Part shown: one piece after another, positions 1-9,275 of the stretch
Layout of the letters: each line of letters begins with the position of its first letter
Position numbering within the stretch: the first letter of the stretch is position 1
Assembly: GCA_019918135.1 (NCBI GenBank)
Contig: WBZZ01001696.1
Coordinates: 215,086-279,085, forward strand
Reading direction: 5' to 3'
Length of the DNA: 64,000 nt
Source of the DNA: Paulinella micropora
Taxonomy: Eukaryota; Cercozoa; Imbricatea; Euglyphida; Paulinellidae
Program-made: the position numbers and the translations under genes
Notes under the pieces: generated by a model
What the model saw: only the letters and a program-made list of their open reading frames with translations
Database searches by the model: none
What the model was told of the DNA's origin: nothing

Positions 1-2
1 TG

Positions 3-1366
3 CACCGCCTGCCGTTCGGCTACTCCATGGGCGGCGTCGCCGCGTCGTCGTACGGACACCTGGGCACGCAGCTCACGCTCAACACGCGCCACAAGCCGTC
101 GAACACCATCCGCTGCACCGAGGGCCACCCCCGCATCCTGGCCCTCACGAGGCTGCAGTCCAAGGGCCAGGACTTCCTGCTGCGCGGCCGGCTGCGCAGC
201 GCCGCCGAGGTCGCCCGGTGGCGGGCCGCCGACCCCGCCAGGCGCGGCGGCGTCCGCGTGCTCGACAGCAGCAGCTCCGCGGCCGACCTGCGGCGGCTGC
301 TGCAGCGGGCGCCCGCCACCAGCCTGTGCGTCGCGCTGTACTCCTTCGACGACTACCACCAGGCCCTGCTCGAGCTGGGGCTGCCCGACCTGCGGCTGCA
401 CGTCCAGGACGCGGACCTCGACCTGTGCGGCCTCCGCCGCCGCCGCGCGCCTCCCGCGCCCGCACCTGCAGCGCGCAATAGCACTAGCAAGGGCCGCAAG
501 CGTTCGGCGGCGGCGGCGGCGGCGACGTCGTCCAAGCGCGCGCGTACCGGCAAGACCAAGTGGTACAAGGTCTCGCGCCAGGGCGCGCTCGTCGTCTTCG
601 ACGACGCTGGTGCCAGGGCGCACGGCTTCGCGGACGGCGGGCTGGGGCTGGCCGCGATGCTGCGCCGCCAGCTCCCGTCCTTTGCCGTGTGCTCTGCCTG
701 GGCGTCCGCCGAGAAACAGTGGACGTGCCTGCTGCTGCGCACCGTCGGCGCCGCCGCGCGGCCGCCGGCCGCGCAGGCCCCGCCCGCTCAGGCCCGCTTC
801 GACACCTACCAGTACAACCACACGCAGCTGTACTGCGAGAGCCTGCTGCGCCAGGCGCTCGCTGTTATGCAGCCGTCGGTAGGTATCGATGCGATCGACC
901 TGTCGCCGGTGGACGGGCTGCTGTCCGTGCAGCTGCGCCCGGGGCGCACCACGCTGGCGCAGGTGCGGCGCCTGCTCGCCCGGCCCGAGTGGTGCCCGAG
1001 TCCCTGGAAATCACGGACCCGCTCGTCGCGTACCAGGCCCTGGGCATCGAGGCTTGCTGCACGGCGCTGTCCTCCGAGCTCCGGAAGGCGCTCAGCGGCC
1101 TCGGCGAGCTCGACTTCTGCCACACGCAGCTCCTGGCTTCTACCATGTGCCTGAAAGGCCTGCCCCTGCCCATCAGCCGCGCGGGCTACGCGCAGCTCGA
1201 GGACGACCCGTTCGAGCGCGCTATGTTCGAGAAGAACGGCCGTATCTGGTTGTTTGAAACGGTCGATAAGGTTTCCCAGCAAGGGTCTATGTACTGGCGT
1301 TTTGTGTCGGGCCAGCTGCCAGAAGTAGGCGATGCTTACTTCCAAATCTCACCTGATCAGCCTTGA
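3..1366 (+). CDS. RNA polymerase II largest subunit (RPB1), C-terminal part, with a frameshift
   Basis: The gene enters the window already open, so its N-terminus is missing. Near 66-92 the translation reads TQLTLNTRH, preceded by GGVAASSYG; this matches the RPB1 trigger-loop region (family form GALAAQSxGEPxTQMTLNTFH). Near 1010-1340 another frame gives DPLVAYQALGIEA, then HTQLLASTMCLKGLPLPISR and a GQLPEVGDAYF end, matching RPB1 domain 5 through its last GTG-F motif. The two parts lie in different frames (frame 3 before about 995, frame 2 after), so a one-base-type frameshift at about 985-1005, outside any homopolymer, must be a real break, an intron-like event or an error. Between them is a basic Ala/Lys-rich insert (about 480-560). 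The protein ends 13 residues after the last core motif, with no CTD heptads. It should be the catalytic subunit of a viral transcriptase. Divergence from known RPB1 is large. Confidence 0.8.
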
Positions 1367-1448
1367 TTAGCTAGGTTTACAAATTTAAACAAAAAAAAAA
1401 AACTAGTTTGTTTGACAGAGCTGTCAAAGCCACCGTTACTAGCCGCCG

Positions 1449-2162
1449 TTAAGACCTGTGAATTCTGGCTGGCGGGAGATTTTTTACCCGGACCCGGAGG
1501 TCAGCGCAGCGTATAAATCTAAGCAGCGAGGCCGGTGTCAGGCAGTGCCAGTTGACGGAAACCTCTGCCCGCGCTGTGAGCGAGATCAGATCTACTGCAC
1601 AAGTGCCGTTGACGCAGAGTTTGGTAGTGGGCAGCTCCGCGCGTTCCAGTTTCAGGCGCACGCAGTGGGGCGCGCTCAAAACCAACGGGCCGCCGCTGTC
1701 GCCAGTGATTCTGGTGTCTGACAGGCGCAGTTCGTACACGCCCCGCAGGTTTTCAACCAAGGCACGTGGCAGATCTAGGTATTGGATAGTGACCCTGCGC
1801 AGGTTAGCGAGCAGCCGCGGCAGTGTGCAGAGCTGGTCCAGCCGTTTCTTGATCTCTTCTTTTGTCTCCGCCGTGCTGCCATGGGCGCACAGATCCGTCG
1901 GCAACCACGAATCATACCGACACCTGTTGATAAGATTCGTGAGTGTCTTGAGATCCTCCGAACGGTCGTGTTCGCTCTGGAAGTAACCCGCCCAGGTAGC
2001 GTGCAGGGCTCTCTTGTTGTCGAGCTGTTCCAAGAAGCGGCGGTAGGTTTCGGGCGGGTACAGGCTCTGCGCTACTTGTTGGAGCGCATCCTTTTCGTCC
2101 AGGCCTTCTACAACGGTCTCCCAGATGTCCGGCAACAAACATTCTTCCACGTTGTCTAGCAT
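1449..2162 (-). CDS. Leucine-rich, F-box-like protein
   Basis: The 237-residue protein starts at an ATG at 2160-2162; upstream in-frame codons are low-complexity and there is an A-rich tract 5' of the ATG. The first 40 residues (LLPDIWETVVEGLDEKDALQQVAQSL) have the Leu/Trp spacing of an F-box. Residues about 120-220 carry irregular leucine-rich repeats (LRRVTIQYLDLP, LRGVYELRLSDTRI, CVRLKLERAEL). F-box/LRR proteins normally bind SKP1 and choose targets for ubiquitination; such a role is inferred. It is shorter than the other F-box/LRR genes in the window. A degraded relative lies near 9010-9270. It converges on the RPB1 gene, with an 82-base gap. Confidence 0.6.
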   Translation of the reverse strand: MLDNVEECLLPDIWETVVEGLDEKDALQQVAQSLYPPETYRRFLEQLDNKRALHATWAGYFQSEHDRSEDLKTLTNLINRCRYDSWLPTDLCAHGSTAETKEEIKKRLDQLCTLPRLLANLRRVTIQYLDLPRALVENLRGVYELRLSDTRITGDSGGPLVLSAPHCVRLKLERAELPTTKLCVNGTCAVDLISLTARAEVSVNWHCLTPASLLRFIRCADLRVRVKNLPPARIHRS

Positions 2163-3159
2163 CCAGCGACGGGGGTCGGGGTTTTTTTCTTCCCCTCTGT
2201 GTTTTATTGCTTTGTGTACTCTTTTTTCGTAACACGCAGAGTTTCCCTCCTTTCTCCCCTCCCCCTTCAAACGACTGCCGGGTTTTTTTTTGTTTGTTTG
2301 GCTCTTCGTTGGACCCCCAAAAAAAAAAGATTTGTTCGGGGTTTTTTGTTTGTTTCGGTTAGCGGCCTTTTACGACTAATTTGTTTGCGCCAAGAAAAAA
2401 AGGAAAAGAGGACTTTGTTCAGCCGCGGGCACCACTTTCGGCCGCTATGTCCTGCCGACAAGGTTGCACAACGCGGGGTCGAAGTACTGGGCGCTTTGTC
2501 TCGGGCCGGCTGCCAGAAATAGGCGATGCTTAACTTTCAAATTTCACACGATCGCCTTCCGGACACCTCCATCGCAAACAAACTAAAGAAATTTCGCTCG
2601 CTGGCTTTCTTTTTTTGTTACCTTGAACGATTACCTGAAGCAGCATGATTTATTCTGCAGTAACAGAAAGAAGATGGGCGTACTCACAAAACACGCTGAT
2701 GCGAAATAAAAACAGACGATGGCAGCAGGCAATTTCCCCCCCCCCCCCTTGCTCACCGGATTCGCAACTGCTTAGCTAATTGAAAAACAGTCCGGACTTC
2801 TAAACAAACACTGCGCCGCCCTGTAGGCCCCGCATCTCTTACAAACCTCGTGCACAAAAGGCCGGCTCCTGCGCAGCCGGTCTCGCAGGAAGGATAACAG
2901 CAGCCTGAAGCGTGCCTCCGTCCCTGTTCGATTGGGCCTTGTGCTGGGGATCAGGCAGCCCTCGTAGTTACCTCGTCCAGAAGTGTACGCACTACCCGGC
3001 AGGTTTTTCAGAGACGGCCGGAACAGTTTATACCTCCGCGGCCCAGCCGCGGGTGCTTCCCATTTGCGCGTGCGGCCCCCCCCCCCATCCACCAACTCCC
3101 CCCCCCCCCCACAAGCTGCCGTCCCATCTTGCGCTCTTGTCTGTATTTCTCGTTCCACT
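2163..3159. other. Intergenic stretch with homopolymer runs
   Basis: There is no convincing gene. It contains T-rich runs (2280-2420), C runs at about 2740-2750 and 3077-3110, and a degraded copy of the RPB1 3' end (listed separately). The last 250 bases before 3160 are the likely promoter region of the CoiA-like gene; no TATA element can be assigned with confidence. Confidence 0.5.
2453..2556 (+). pseudogene. Degraded copy of the RPB1 3' end
   Basis: About 100 bases resemble 1259-1355, the last codons of the RPB1 gene. Shared words include GACAAGGTT-type sequence, TACTGG, TTTGTGTCGGGCC/TTTGTCTCGGGCC, CTGCCAGAA(G/A)TAGGCGATGCTTA and CAAAT(C/T)TCAC. Substitutions and a stop right after the GDA codons show that it is not coding. 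The LRR gene lies between the two copies, which suggests a local duplication or gene insertion next to the RPB1 end. Confidence 0.65.
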
Positions 3160-5187
3160 ATGACTACCGCCCCTCGTTGTGAGCCGCGGGCGCCGGAGGA
3201 ATTCTTGCTCGCCCAGCTCGGGCTCAACAACGTTGACCGGGGCTTATTAGTTCCCCTGGCGTCGTGGCAACAGTCCCCGCGGGCCGAACGTGAACGTCTG
3301 GTGACGGTACAGCAGGTGCTGGCCCTGGAACCCGCTGACTTTGCCGACAAGCTGTATTGCCCGCAATGCAACCAGGCCCTACGACCTAGGCGCATGAGCC
3401 AGGACGGCAAACGCCGTGCCCACTTCTTCCACCCACGGCCGGGCGCGGGCAACGCGCCCCAGGCAAACCCCCACGGCGTGGGGCAGGGGGGGCCCGGCGA
3501 GGGGCAGCTGCACCTGCTCGCCAAGGCCTTTCTCGCCGCTAGGTTGGCCGAGCTCACCTTCCAGTGGTCCGAGTGTGAGTCGGCCGTGGCCTGTGAACGG
3601 CAACGAACCTTCAGCCAACATACCGCGGTGCTGGAACAGACGCTGGGAGCGAGCAACTCCGGGCTGTTCCTGTCCGCGGAGGAAGAAAGGCTGAGGCCCG
3701 ACGTTACGATCCTGGACCAGCACCGCCGTGTCGTGGCCTTCGTCGAGGTGTTCATCAGCAGCCGTAAGGCACCACTGCACTGGCAGGCCTACCGCAAGTT
3801 CCCGGGGGCCGTCGCGTGGGAAATCGACTTCAACGCCGAAATCCCGCGGCTGGAGAGCGGCTTTCTGCTGCGGGACTCCAAACTCCGTGACTCCCGTTTA
3901 ACCTGCGCGCCCTGTGAGGCCCGGCTGGCCGCACAAACCCAGGCCGAACGGGCGGAACGCCTGCGGCGGGCCAGGACCGTACTCCAGGCCGAGGTAGCCA
4001 AGATCACGTTCCGGTGGTCAGCGTGCGGAGCCCGGCTCGTTTGCACCCAGGAACGACGCTTTGCGAGCGCGGTACCGCCGATCGCGCCGGGCCCCCCTGA
4101 CTTCCTGCTGCTGGACCCACAGCAGCAGGTGATCGCGTCGCTAGAGATCCGCGCGAGCAGCCCCGCGGAGCCCCGCGGCGACCCGCCGGAGCTCCGCCCG
4201 GCGGACACCCCGCTCATCCGCCTGGCGGTCCGAGCGGACGATGTGCTCCACCTGGCCGACACGCACTACCGGCTGACGACGGAGGCCGGCGGGGTGCCCT
4301 GCCCCGCCTGTGCGACCGAGCAGCAGCGGCGTGCGGCCGGGGCCGAGCAACAGCGGCGCGCGGCCGAGGCCGAGCAGCAGCGGCGGCTAGAGCAGGTGGC
4401 GCGGGTGGCGCGGGCCAGGACCGTACTCCAGGCCGAACTCCCCAAGATCACGTTCCGTTGGTCGGCCTGCGCGGCACGGCTAGAGTGCCGCGCGGAGCGG
4501 CGCTTCGAGCATTGTACCCTGGCACACTGAGCGCTGTGCTCGCTGCCGGGGCGACTGAGCGGGCTGACCCCGGGCGAGGCCGCGTACAAGCCCGACGTCA
4601 CCGTGCTGAACCCGGACGGACGGCCCGCGGCCTTCATCGAGATTTGTACCGGGGCCCAAAAAAAGGAATGGCACTGGACCAACTACGACAAGTTGTTCCC
4701 GGGGGTCCTCCAGTTGGAACTGCGGGAGAACGAAGTGCACGCCCTGGCCGAACACGCGTACAGACTGACGGACACGAAGCTGCGGGCGCCGGACCGGGTG
4801 TGTACCGCCTGCCGGACGGCGCGGGAGTTAGCCGAGCAGGCGGAGCTGGCCGGGGCAGAACAGGCGGACCAAGTCGCGGAGCTCGCCGTGGAAGAGCTGG
4901 CGCAGGCCGAGGCAGAACAGGCGGACCAAGTCGCGGAGGAACTGGAGCGGCAGGCCGGGCCGCTGCGCCTGGGGGCTGCCGATAACTCTGGCCAAGCAGC
5001 CGTGTGTGGCTGCTTGCAGCGCAGGCTGAAGCGCGCGCTCTCGCCGCTGCGGGTGCGGGCCCCGTTGCTGGCGGGGGGTCTGCCCGCGTGGCTCCACGAC
5101 GACGAGGCGGCCGTGTTCCCTGATCTGACGTACCGGCCCGGCGCAGGCGACGCCGGTTGGACACTGGACGAAGGCTTCGACGGGTAG
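3160..5187 (+). CDS. CoiA-like nuclease with three repeated modules, interrupted by an in-frame TGA
   Basis: The ATG at 3160 opens a frame that runs to 5187, broken once by TGA at 4528-4530 (codon 457). Residues 67-91 (CPQCNQALRPRRMSQDGKRRAHFFH) form the Cys-Cys/His-His start typical of CoiA-like proteins. EGQLHLLAKAF (114-124) and RPDV...FVEV (D181, E196) fit their restriction-like nuclease core. The module is repeated: FQWSEC near residue 134, FRWSAC near 284, FRWSAC near 431. In the third copy the second half (YKPDVTVLN, AAFIEI) lies after the TGA, so the stop cuts one homologous unit and both sides remain conserved. Gln/Arg/Ala-rich linkers separate modules. CoiA itself acts in bacterial transformation; here DNA processing is only inferred. 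Only two of the three modules have clear catalytic Asp/Glu. Alternatives for the TGA are readthrough, decay or error. Confidence 0.65.
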
Positions 5188-5808
5188 GGGGGGGCGGGGC
5201 CGGAGCGGGCTAAGTTAAAGCTGTTCTAATTACATCCACTAGCACGCAGGGCTAACGCCACTCCCGAGTTGCTGGTGTCCGACCGACCCCCAACACCGTA
5301 GACAGCCTCCAAAGTACTCAACGAATTCTCCCGTGCCTCTCGGGGCCTAACCAACCTGGTCGGAATGTAATAAAAAACCGCTGCTTACTACAGACGCGCG
5401 GGATCGTAGGTTTGTGAGGGCATATACCCCCCACCATTGCGGCTTTTTTTTAAATACAGCGCAGACTGGACTAGATCCTGGTAGTCAATGTCCAGGGCTG
5501 CCGACAGCAAAGATCCGGCGTACACGTTTCTTTTTTTAATTAAAGAACAAACAATTTCCCACCCTTAAATGGGGGGAGGAATGTGTGGGTAAAGAAGAGA
5601 GAGAGAGAGAGATCGTGTGCGTGCTGGATGGTGTGGGGTGGGGGTCGCGCCAGGCAGGTTCAGAAGTTGGGAAAGAAATGCAGGGAGGGAGGAAGAGTGT
5701 GAGCCAAGGACTCCAAAAAGAAATGGGCAGGCCCAGAAGAAACGGGGAGTAGAAAGTAACAGGCCCACCGCCATCTTCCCCCCCCCTTCCACCCCAACCA
5801 CGCGCCAA
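5188..5808. other. Intergenic stretch
   Basis: No gene is seen. It holds a G run just after 5187, a moderately AT-rich middle part (5210-5560), short A/T homopolymers at about 5446 and 5531, and a GA microsatellite at about 5597-5613. The frame of the following RING gene is open upstream to 5617 but low-complexity, so the ATG at 5809 is preferred. Confidence 0.5.
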
Positions 5809-7893
5809 ATGTCGGCGGGCCCCTGGTCAGCAGAAGCTCAGAGATTGCTCGGCCTGCAAGGCCAGCCCGACGGTCTAGCTAGTGCGGTCCGGTTTTTTCA
5901 GGACCTCCTGCAAAAAAAAGAGGCCGAAGAATTGTTGTTGCAAAAGCTAACGTACTTAGTACTGAGTGGCTGTATGGAATGGGGCGGAGCCAGCTTCTGG
6001 CGAACACTACTAGACCTGGCCAGAACTGCCAACAAATGTTTAGCTAGGTCCCTAGAGCTTCTACTCACAAATCGTTGGGCCTTCTTGGCAGACCTGGTTG
6101 TCGACCATAGCTTGCAAAAACTTGCCAGCTACCACGGAACTGCGCTCTTTTATCAGCGGTTGGGTATGGCTAGCTTGTGCGAAGAAGAGAAGCCGGCCGT
6201 TACCGAGCCCAGTTCGGCGGAGGCCGCCGGGCTCCTCTGCCCGAATGATTGGCTAAAGGACTGGCGAGCGGAACGGGTGCCTAGCATAGCGGCTGCCTTC
6301 GCCAAAGTAGACTTCAGCGGTTTGTCAACCGTTGAGTTTGCTCTGGCCTGGTTTTCTTGGTTTAGGCTGGCCAACCTGCTCTATTCGCAGCTCTTGTCTA
6401 CCCACCAAGTAAACAAGACCATTATTTCGATCCTGGCCCAGCTGCGTACAAAGAGGGGCTCGGACAGAGATAAGCTGTGGGCACGTTTGCCACGAGAGCT
6501 CCTGCTGAGCGAGCTGCTGGAAAAGCTGCGGATCGTGCCGACCTCCTTCTCCAACCTGGCCGTTGTCTCGCGCATCACGAGAATTATGCAACTAGTGCTC
6601 CTGGTGTCGGACGAGTCGCAGGTCTTCCAGACGCTTGCCGAGGGCAGGGACTGGCTACGCACAGAGTCTTGGCAGTGGTGTATGGCCGCGGCCCTACAGA
6701 GATCGCCGGTCTTTTTCAAGTTTTTCTTTGAGGCCCAAGTGCCCGGCACAATCACCGAAGAGAAGACCGGCTCGGCCCTAGAGGCCATGGCGTACCAGTC
6801 GGTCGTGGTTAAAGAGGAAAGATTCGCGACCGAATACCAACAATTGCCAGCCGTGCTGTGCCTAACCGAATTCTGCCAGGCGCGCAAGCAGTCGTTAGCG
6901 GGTTTCTGGCCGTCGTCCTTGATGACACACTGCTGCCCGGACTATTTCCGAATATTACGCGTAGACAGGCGTCCCTTTGAGGCTATGCAGAAACGTAAGT
7001 TCAAGTCACCTGCCGAGTACCTAGAGGTTGTGCGCGAAATTGTAAGCGCGATGTATTCGGGCAGCGGGGGTTCCGAGAAAGCACCACCACACGGGGATAG
7101 GCAGGGTGGCGGCCCCGGGCAACAGCCCCTACCGTTCTGGCGCAGGGGCGCTATAAGGGACGGCACGGGATTTCCTGGGCCATCCCAAGAACCAACAGAC
7201 GAAGTTCGTAGTGAGGTCACTCTGCCTCACTCCCCCGACCGCTCCGTACACGACGACGGTTCTGCCGAGCTCGGCGCCTCTCTGCCAGAGGAAAAGGCCC
7301 GCAAGCAGAAATTGCACAAGCAGGTCAAGCACCTGAATCAATCGCGAAAGACCTTGGCCAAGGAGACGGAGCAACTCGAAAAGGAGTGCGCGGGGGTTAG
7401 GCAAGAGCTCAGAGCAGAGCAGGCCCGGCTGCTGTCGGTACAGAAGCTTATCAAGCACACGGATCTGCAGTTGCAAGGCTTGCAGACACAGGCGGAGCAG
7501 GCCAGATCAGAGTTCGAAGCGTTGTCAGCCGAGGTCATGGCCCTGCAGGCAGAGCAAGAAACGCTGCGCCGGCAGCTAGCACAGGAGAGAAAGCAGACGG
7601 CGCCTTCTGCCTCGTATCTCACGTCGGTGCTGCAGAATACCGACCCAGAGTCCTGGCGCGACGGGGACGACGAACCAGCTGTCAACACGCTGGTCAGCGC
7701 GTTGCAACATTTGCTAACAAGGCTGCCAGGCTATGAGGAAGGCAACTGTTGTGTCGTCTGCCAGGAGAAAGCCGAGAACCTGGCTGTTTTCTTGCCCTGC
7801 AAGCACATGCGCGTGTGTTTCACGTGCACCGTGAAACTGAAGAAGTGCCCTCTGTGCCGCGAGACTATCGAGGACTACTTTGTGCCTTTCTGA
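5809..7893 (+). CDS. RING-finger protein with coiled coil (family A, intact member)
   Basis: The protein has 694 residues. The first 400 or so form a helical domain of unknown family with conserved words SGCMEWGG, LAWFSWFRLANL and WQWCMAAALQRSPVFF, all shared with the paralogue at 11646. Residues about 485-605 are a long charged coiled coil (KQVKHLNQSRKTLAKETEQL). The C-terminus (about 647-687) is a C3HC4-type RING: CVVC, then CKH, CFTC and CPLC, the arrangement of inhibitor-of-apoptosis/MDM2-like RINGs. RING proteins of this type are E3 ubiquitin ligases and often dimerise; that activity is inferred. Two further relatives in the window have interrupted frames, making this the only intact copy. 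Confidence 0.8.
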   Translation: MSAGPWSAEAQRLLGLQGQPDGLASAVRFFQDLLQKKEAEELLLQKLTYLVLSGCMEWGGASFWRTLLDLARTANKCLARSLELLLTNRWAFLADLVVDHSLQKLASYHGTALFYQRLGMASLCEEEKPAVTEPSSAEAAGLLCPNDWLKDWRAERVPSIAAAFAKVDFSGLSTVEFALAWFSWFRLANLLYSQLLSTHQVNKTIISILAQLRTKRGSDRDKLWARLPRELLLSELLEKLRIVPTSFSNLAVVSRITRIMQLVLLVSDESQVFQTLAEGRDWLRTESWQWCMAAALQRSPVFFKFFFEAQVPGTITEEKTGSALEAMAYQSVVVKEERFATEYQQLPAVLCLTEFCQARKQSLAGFWPSSLMTHCCPDYFRILRVDRRPFEAMQKRKFKSPAEYLEVVREIVSAMYSGSGGSEKAPPHGDRQGGGPGQQPLPFWRRGAIRDGTGFPGPSQEPTDEVRSEVTLPHSPDRSVHDDGSAELGASLPEEKARKQKLHKQVKHLNQSRKTLAKETEQLEKECAGVRQELRAEQARLLSVQKLIKHTDLQLQGLQTQAEQARSEFEALSAEVMALQAEQETLRRQLAQERKQTAPSASYLTSVLQNTDPESWRDGDDEPAVNTLVSALQHLLTRLPGYEEGNCCVVCQEKAENLAVFLPCKHMRVCFTCTVKLKKCPLCRETIEDYFVPF

Positions 7894-8230
7894 GAGTGCT
7901 AATAATGCGCTGGCAAAGCAAAAAAGGATCCGCTGCCGTGAGTAGAATACATTAAAGCTTCGAAAATTTCTTAAAGCACCATCTTTGTACTTCTGCGCTG
8001 GCCAGGGGGAGGGATGTCCCTCCCTGACTGCCGAGGTTTGCGGTGCCGAAGTTTCGCGAAAGTTTGCCGATGTTTGCGGTACCTAAAGGGGAGTTTCGCG
8101 AAAGTTTGCAGAGGTTTGCGGCCCCGAAATTTTGCGAAAGTTGATCGGGTTCCGTAGAGATTCACAAAAAAAATTAAAAAGAATTTCGTCATTTCGGAAA
8201 TTAGTTGGATTTTAAAATGTCAAAAAATCC

Positions 8231-8300
8231 GGGAGGCGACGGCGGGCGGGGTAAAAATTTACAGAAAGCACAAACTTTTCCCCGCCCGCCGTCGCCTCCC
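8231..8300. repeat. GC-rich hairpin, copy 1
   Basis: The 21-base arm at 8231-8251 (GGGAGGCGACGGCGGGCGGG plus G) is perfectly complementary to 8280-8300, with a 28-base AT-rich loop at 8252-8279. The loop is the exact reverse complement of the loop in copy 2. Confidence 0.9.
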
Positions 8301-8523
8301 CAAATTTTTGCTCTCAAATCTTCGTAAGATTGCCGAAATGTCCTTTGCTGAAAAAAAATTCTGTCGGTAGCCGCAAAACCTGCCAGAAGTCGTTGCGCAA
8401 AAAATCTGTTGGAGTTTGCGGTAAAAGATTGTCTTGTCGCGAAATTCACCGGGTTCTGCAGAGGTTCGAAAAAAGAAGTTTGGTCCTTTCGGCAAATCTG
8501 CTAAGTGTAAAGTTCAAGAATTT

Positions 8524-8594
8524 GGGGAGGCGACGGCGGGCGGGGAAAAGTTTGTGCTTTCTGTAAATTTTTACCCCGCCCGCCGTCGCCTCCC
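8524..8594. repeat. GC-rich hairpin, copy 2, with inverted loop
   Basis: The same arms lie at 8524-8545 and 8574-8594. The 28-base loop at 8546-8573 is in the opposite orientation to that of copy 1, while the 3' flank is in the same orientation. Confidence 0.9.
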
Positions 8595-9009
8595 GAATTT
8601 TTGCTCTCAAATCTTCGTAAGATTGCCGGAATGACCTTTGCTGCCCAAAAAAAAATTCTGTCGGTAGCCGCAAAACTCGCCAGAAACCGTTTCGCGCAAA
8701 CTCGCCAGAAACCGTTTCGCGCAAACTAGCCGGAGTTGGCGGTACCAGGCTTGTCGCGAAATCCACCGGGTTCCGAGAAGATGTTAAAGGCATCGGGCGA
8801 CGCCTGTTTTCAAATCTCACGCGGTAAAGAATTTGTTGAGTAAATTTTTTTTTGCTTGGTGATTTTTTTTTAATGCAACGATTGTCTTAAAAGAGGGTCA
8901 CTCCTTCAAAAATGTCTAAAATTAGGGTGGTCCAAGTTCTGGACCTTTTTTTTGTCGCAGGATGTTTTGGGAGCCGGACCCCGATGGCCTCGCAGACCTT
9001 CAGGTAGTG

Positions 9010-9270
9010 CAACGAGACTTTGTGTTGGGCAGTGCCAGTTCACGGAGATTTCTGGCGAACTGACTTTTAAGCAAATGAATTTCACAGGGACCACCGACAC
9101 CGAACTCTGTCTTTAGCAGTGTTGTTGTACGTCCCGGTTGAGGGCGCGTGTGCCCGCGCGCGCGCAGAACCAGCGGGCGGCAGCTCCAGTGGTGCTGATA
9201 GCCGCAGTTCGACACACGTCCGTCAGGTTTTCGATCAGGGCCTCAGTCTCTTTGCCGCTAGCGATAGTAG
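9010..9270 (-). pseudogene. Degraded copy of the LRR gene at 1449-2162
   Basis: Read on the minus strand, broken frames give EISVNWHCPTQSL and ALIENLTDVCRTAAIST, matching AEVSVNWHCLTPASL and ALVENLRGVYELRLSDT of the gene at 1449-2162. At DNA level 9026-9060 resembles 1541-1570 and 9140-9240 resembles 1660-1760. Frame changes and missing segments show that it is a relic. Its end abuts the next gene at 9276. Confidence 0.6.
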
Positions 9271-9275
9271 CTGTC

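Larger units (their letters stand above)
7894..8905. repeat. Block of degenerate short repeats around two GC-rich hairpins
   Basis: No gene is seen. Words such as TTTCGCGAAAGTTTGC, GTCGGTAGCCGCAAAACC and GAAATTCACCGGGTTC recur with changes. Similar words (TTTCGCGCAAATCTCC, GGCTGTCCGCAAAATCC, GAAATTCGCCGGGTTC) make up the block at 61.5-63.3 kb, so both belong to one repeat family. Two near-identical hairpins sit inside at 8231-8300 and 8524-8594, each followed by the same roughly 48-base sequence starting AATTTTTGCTCTCAAATC. Confidence 0.75.
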
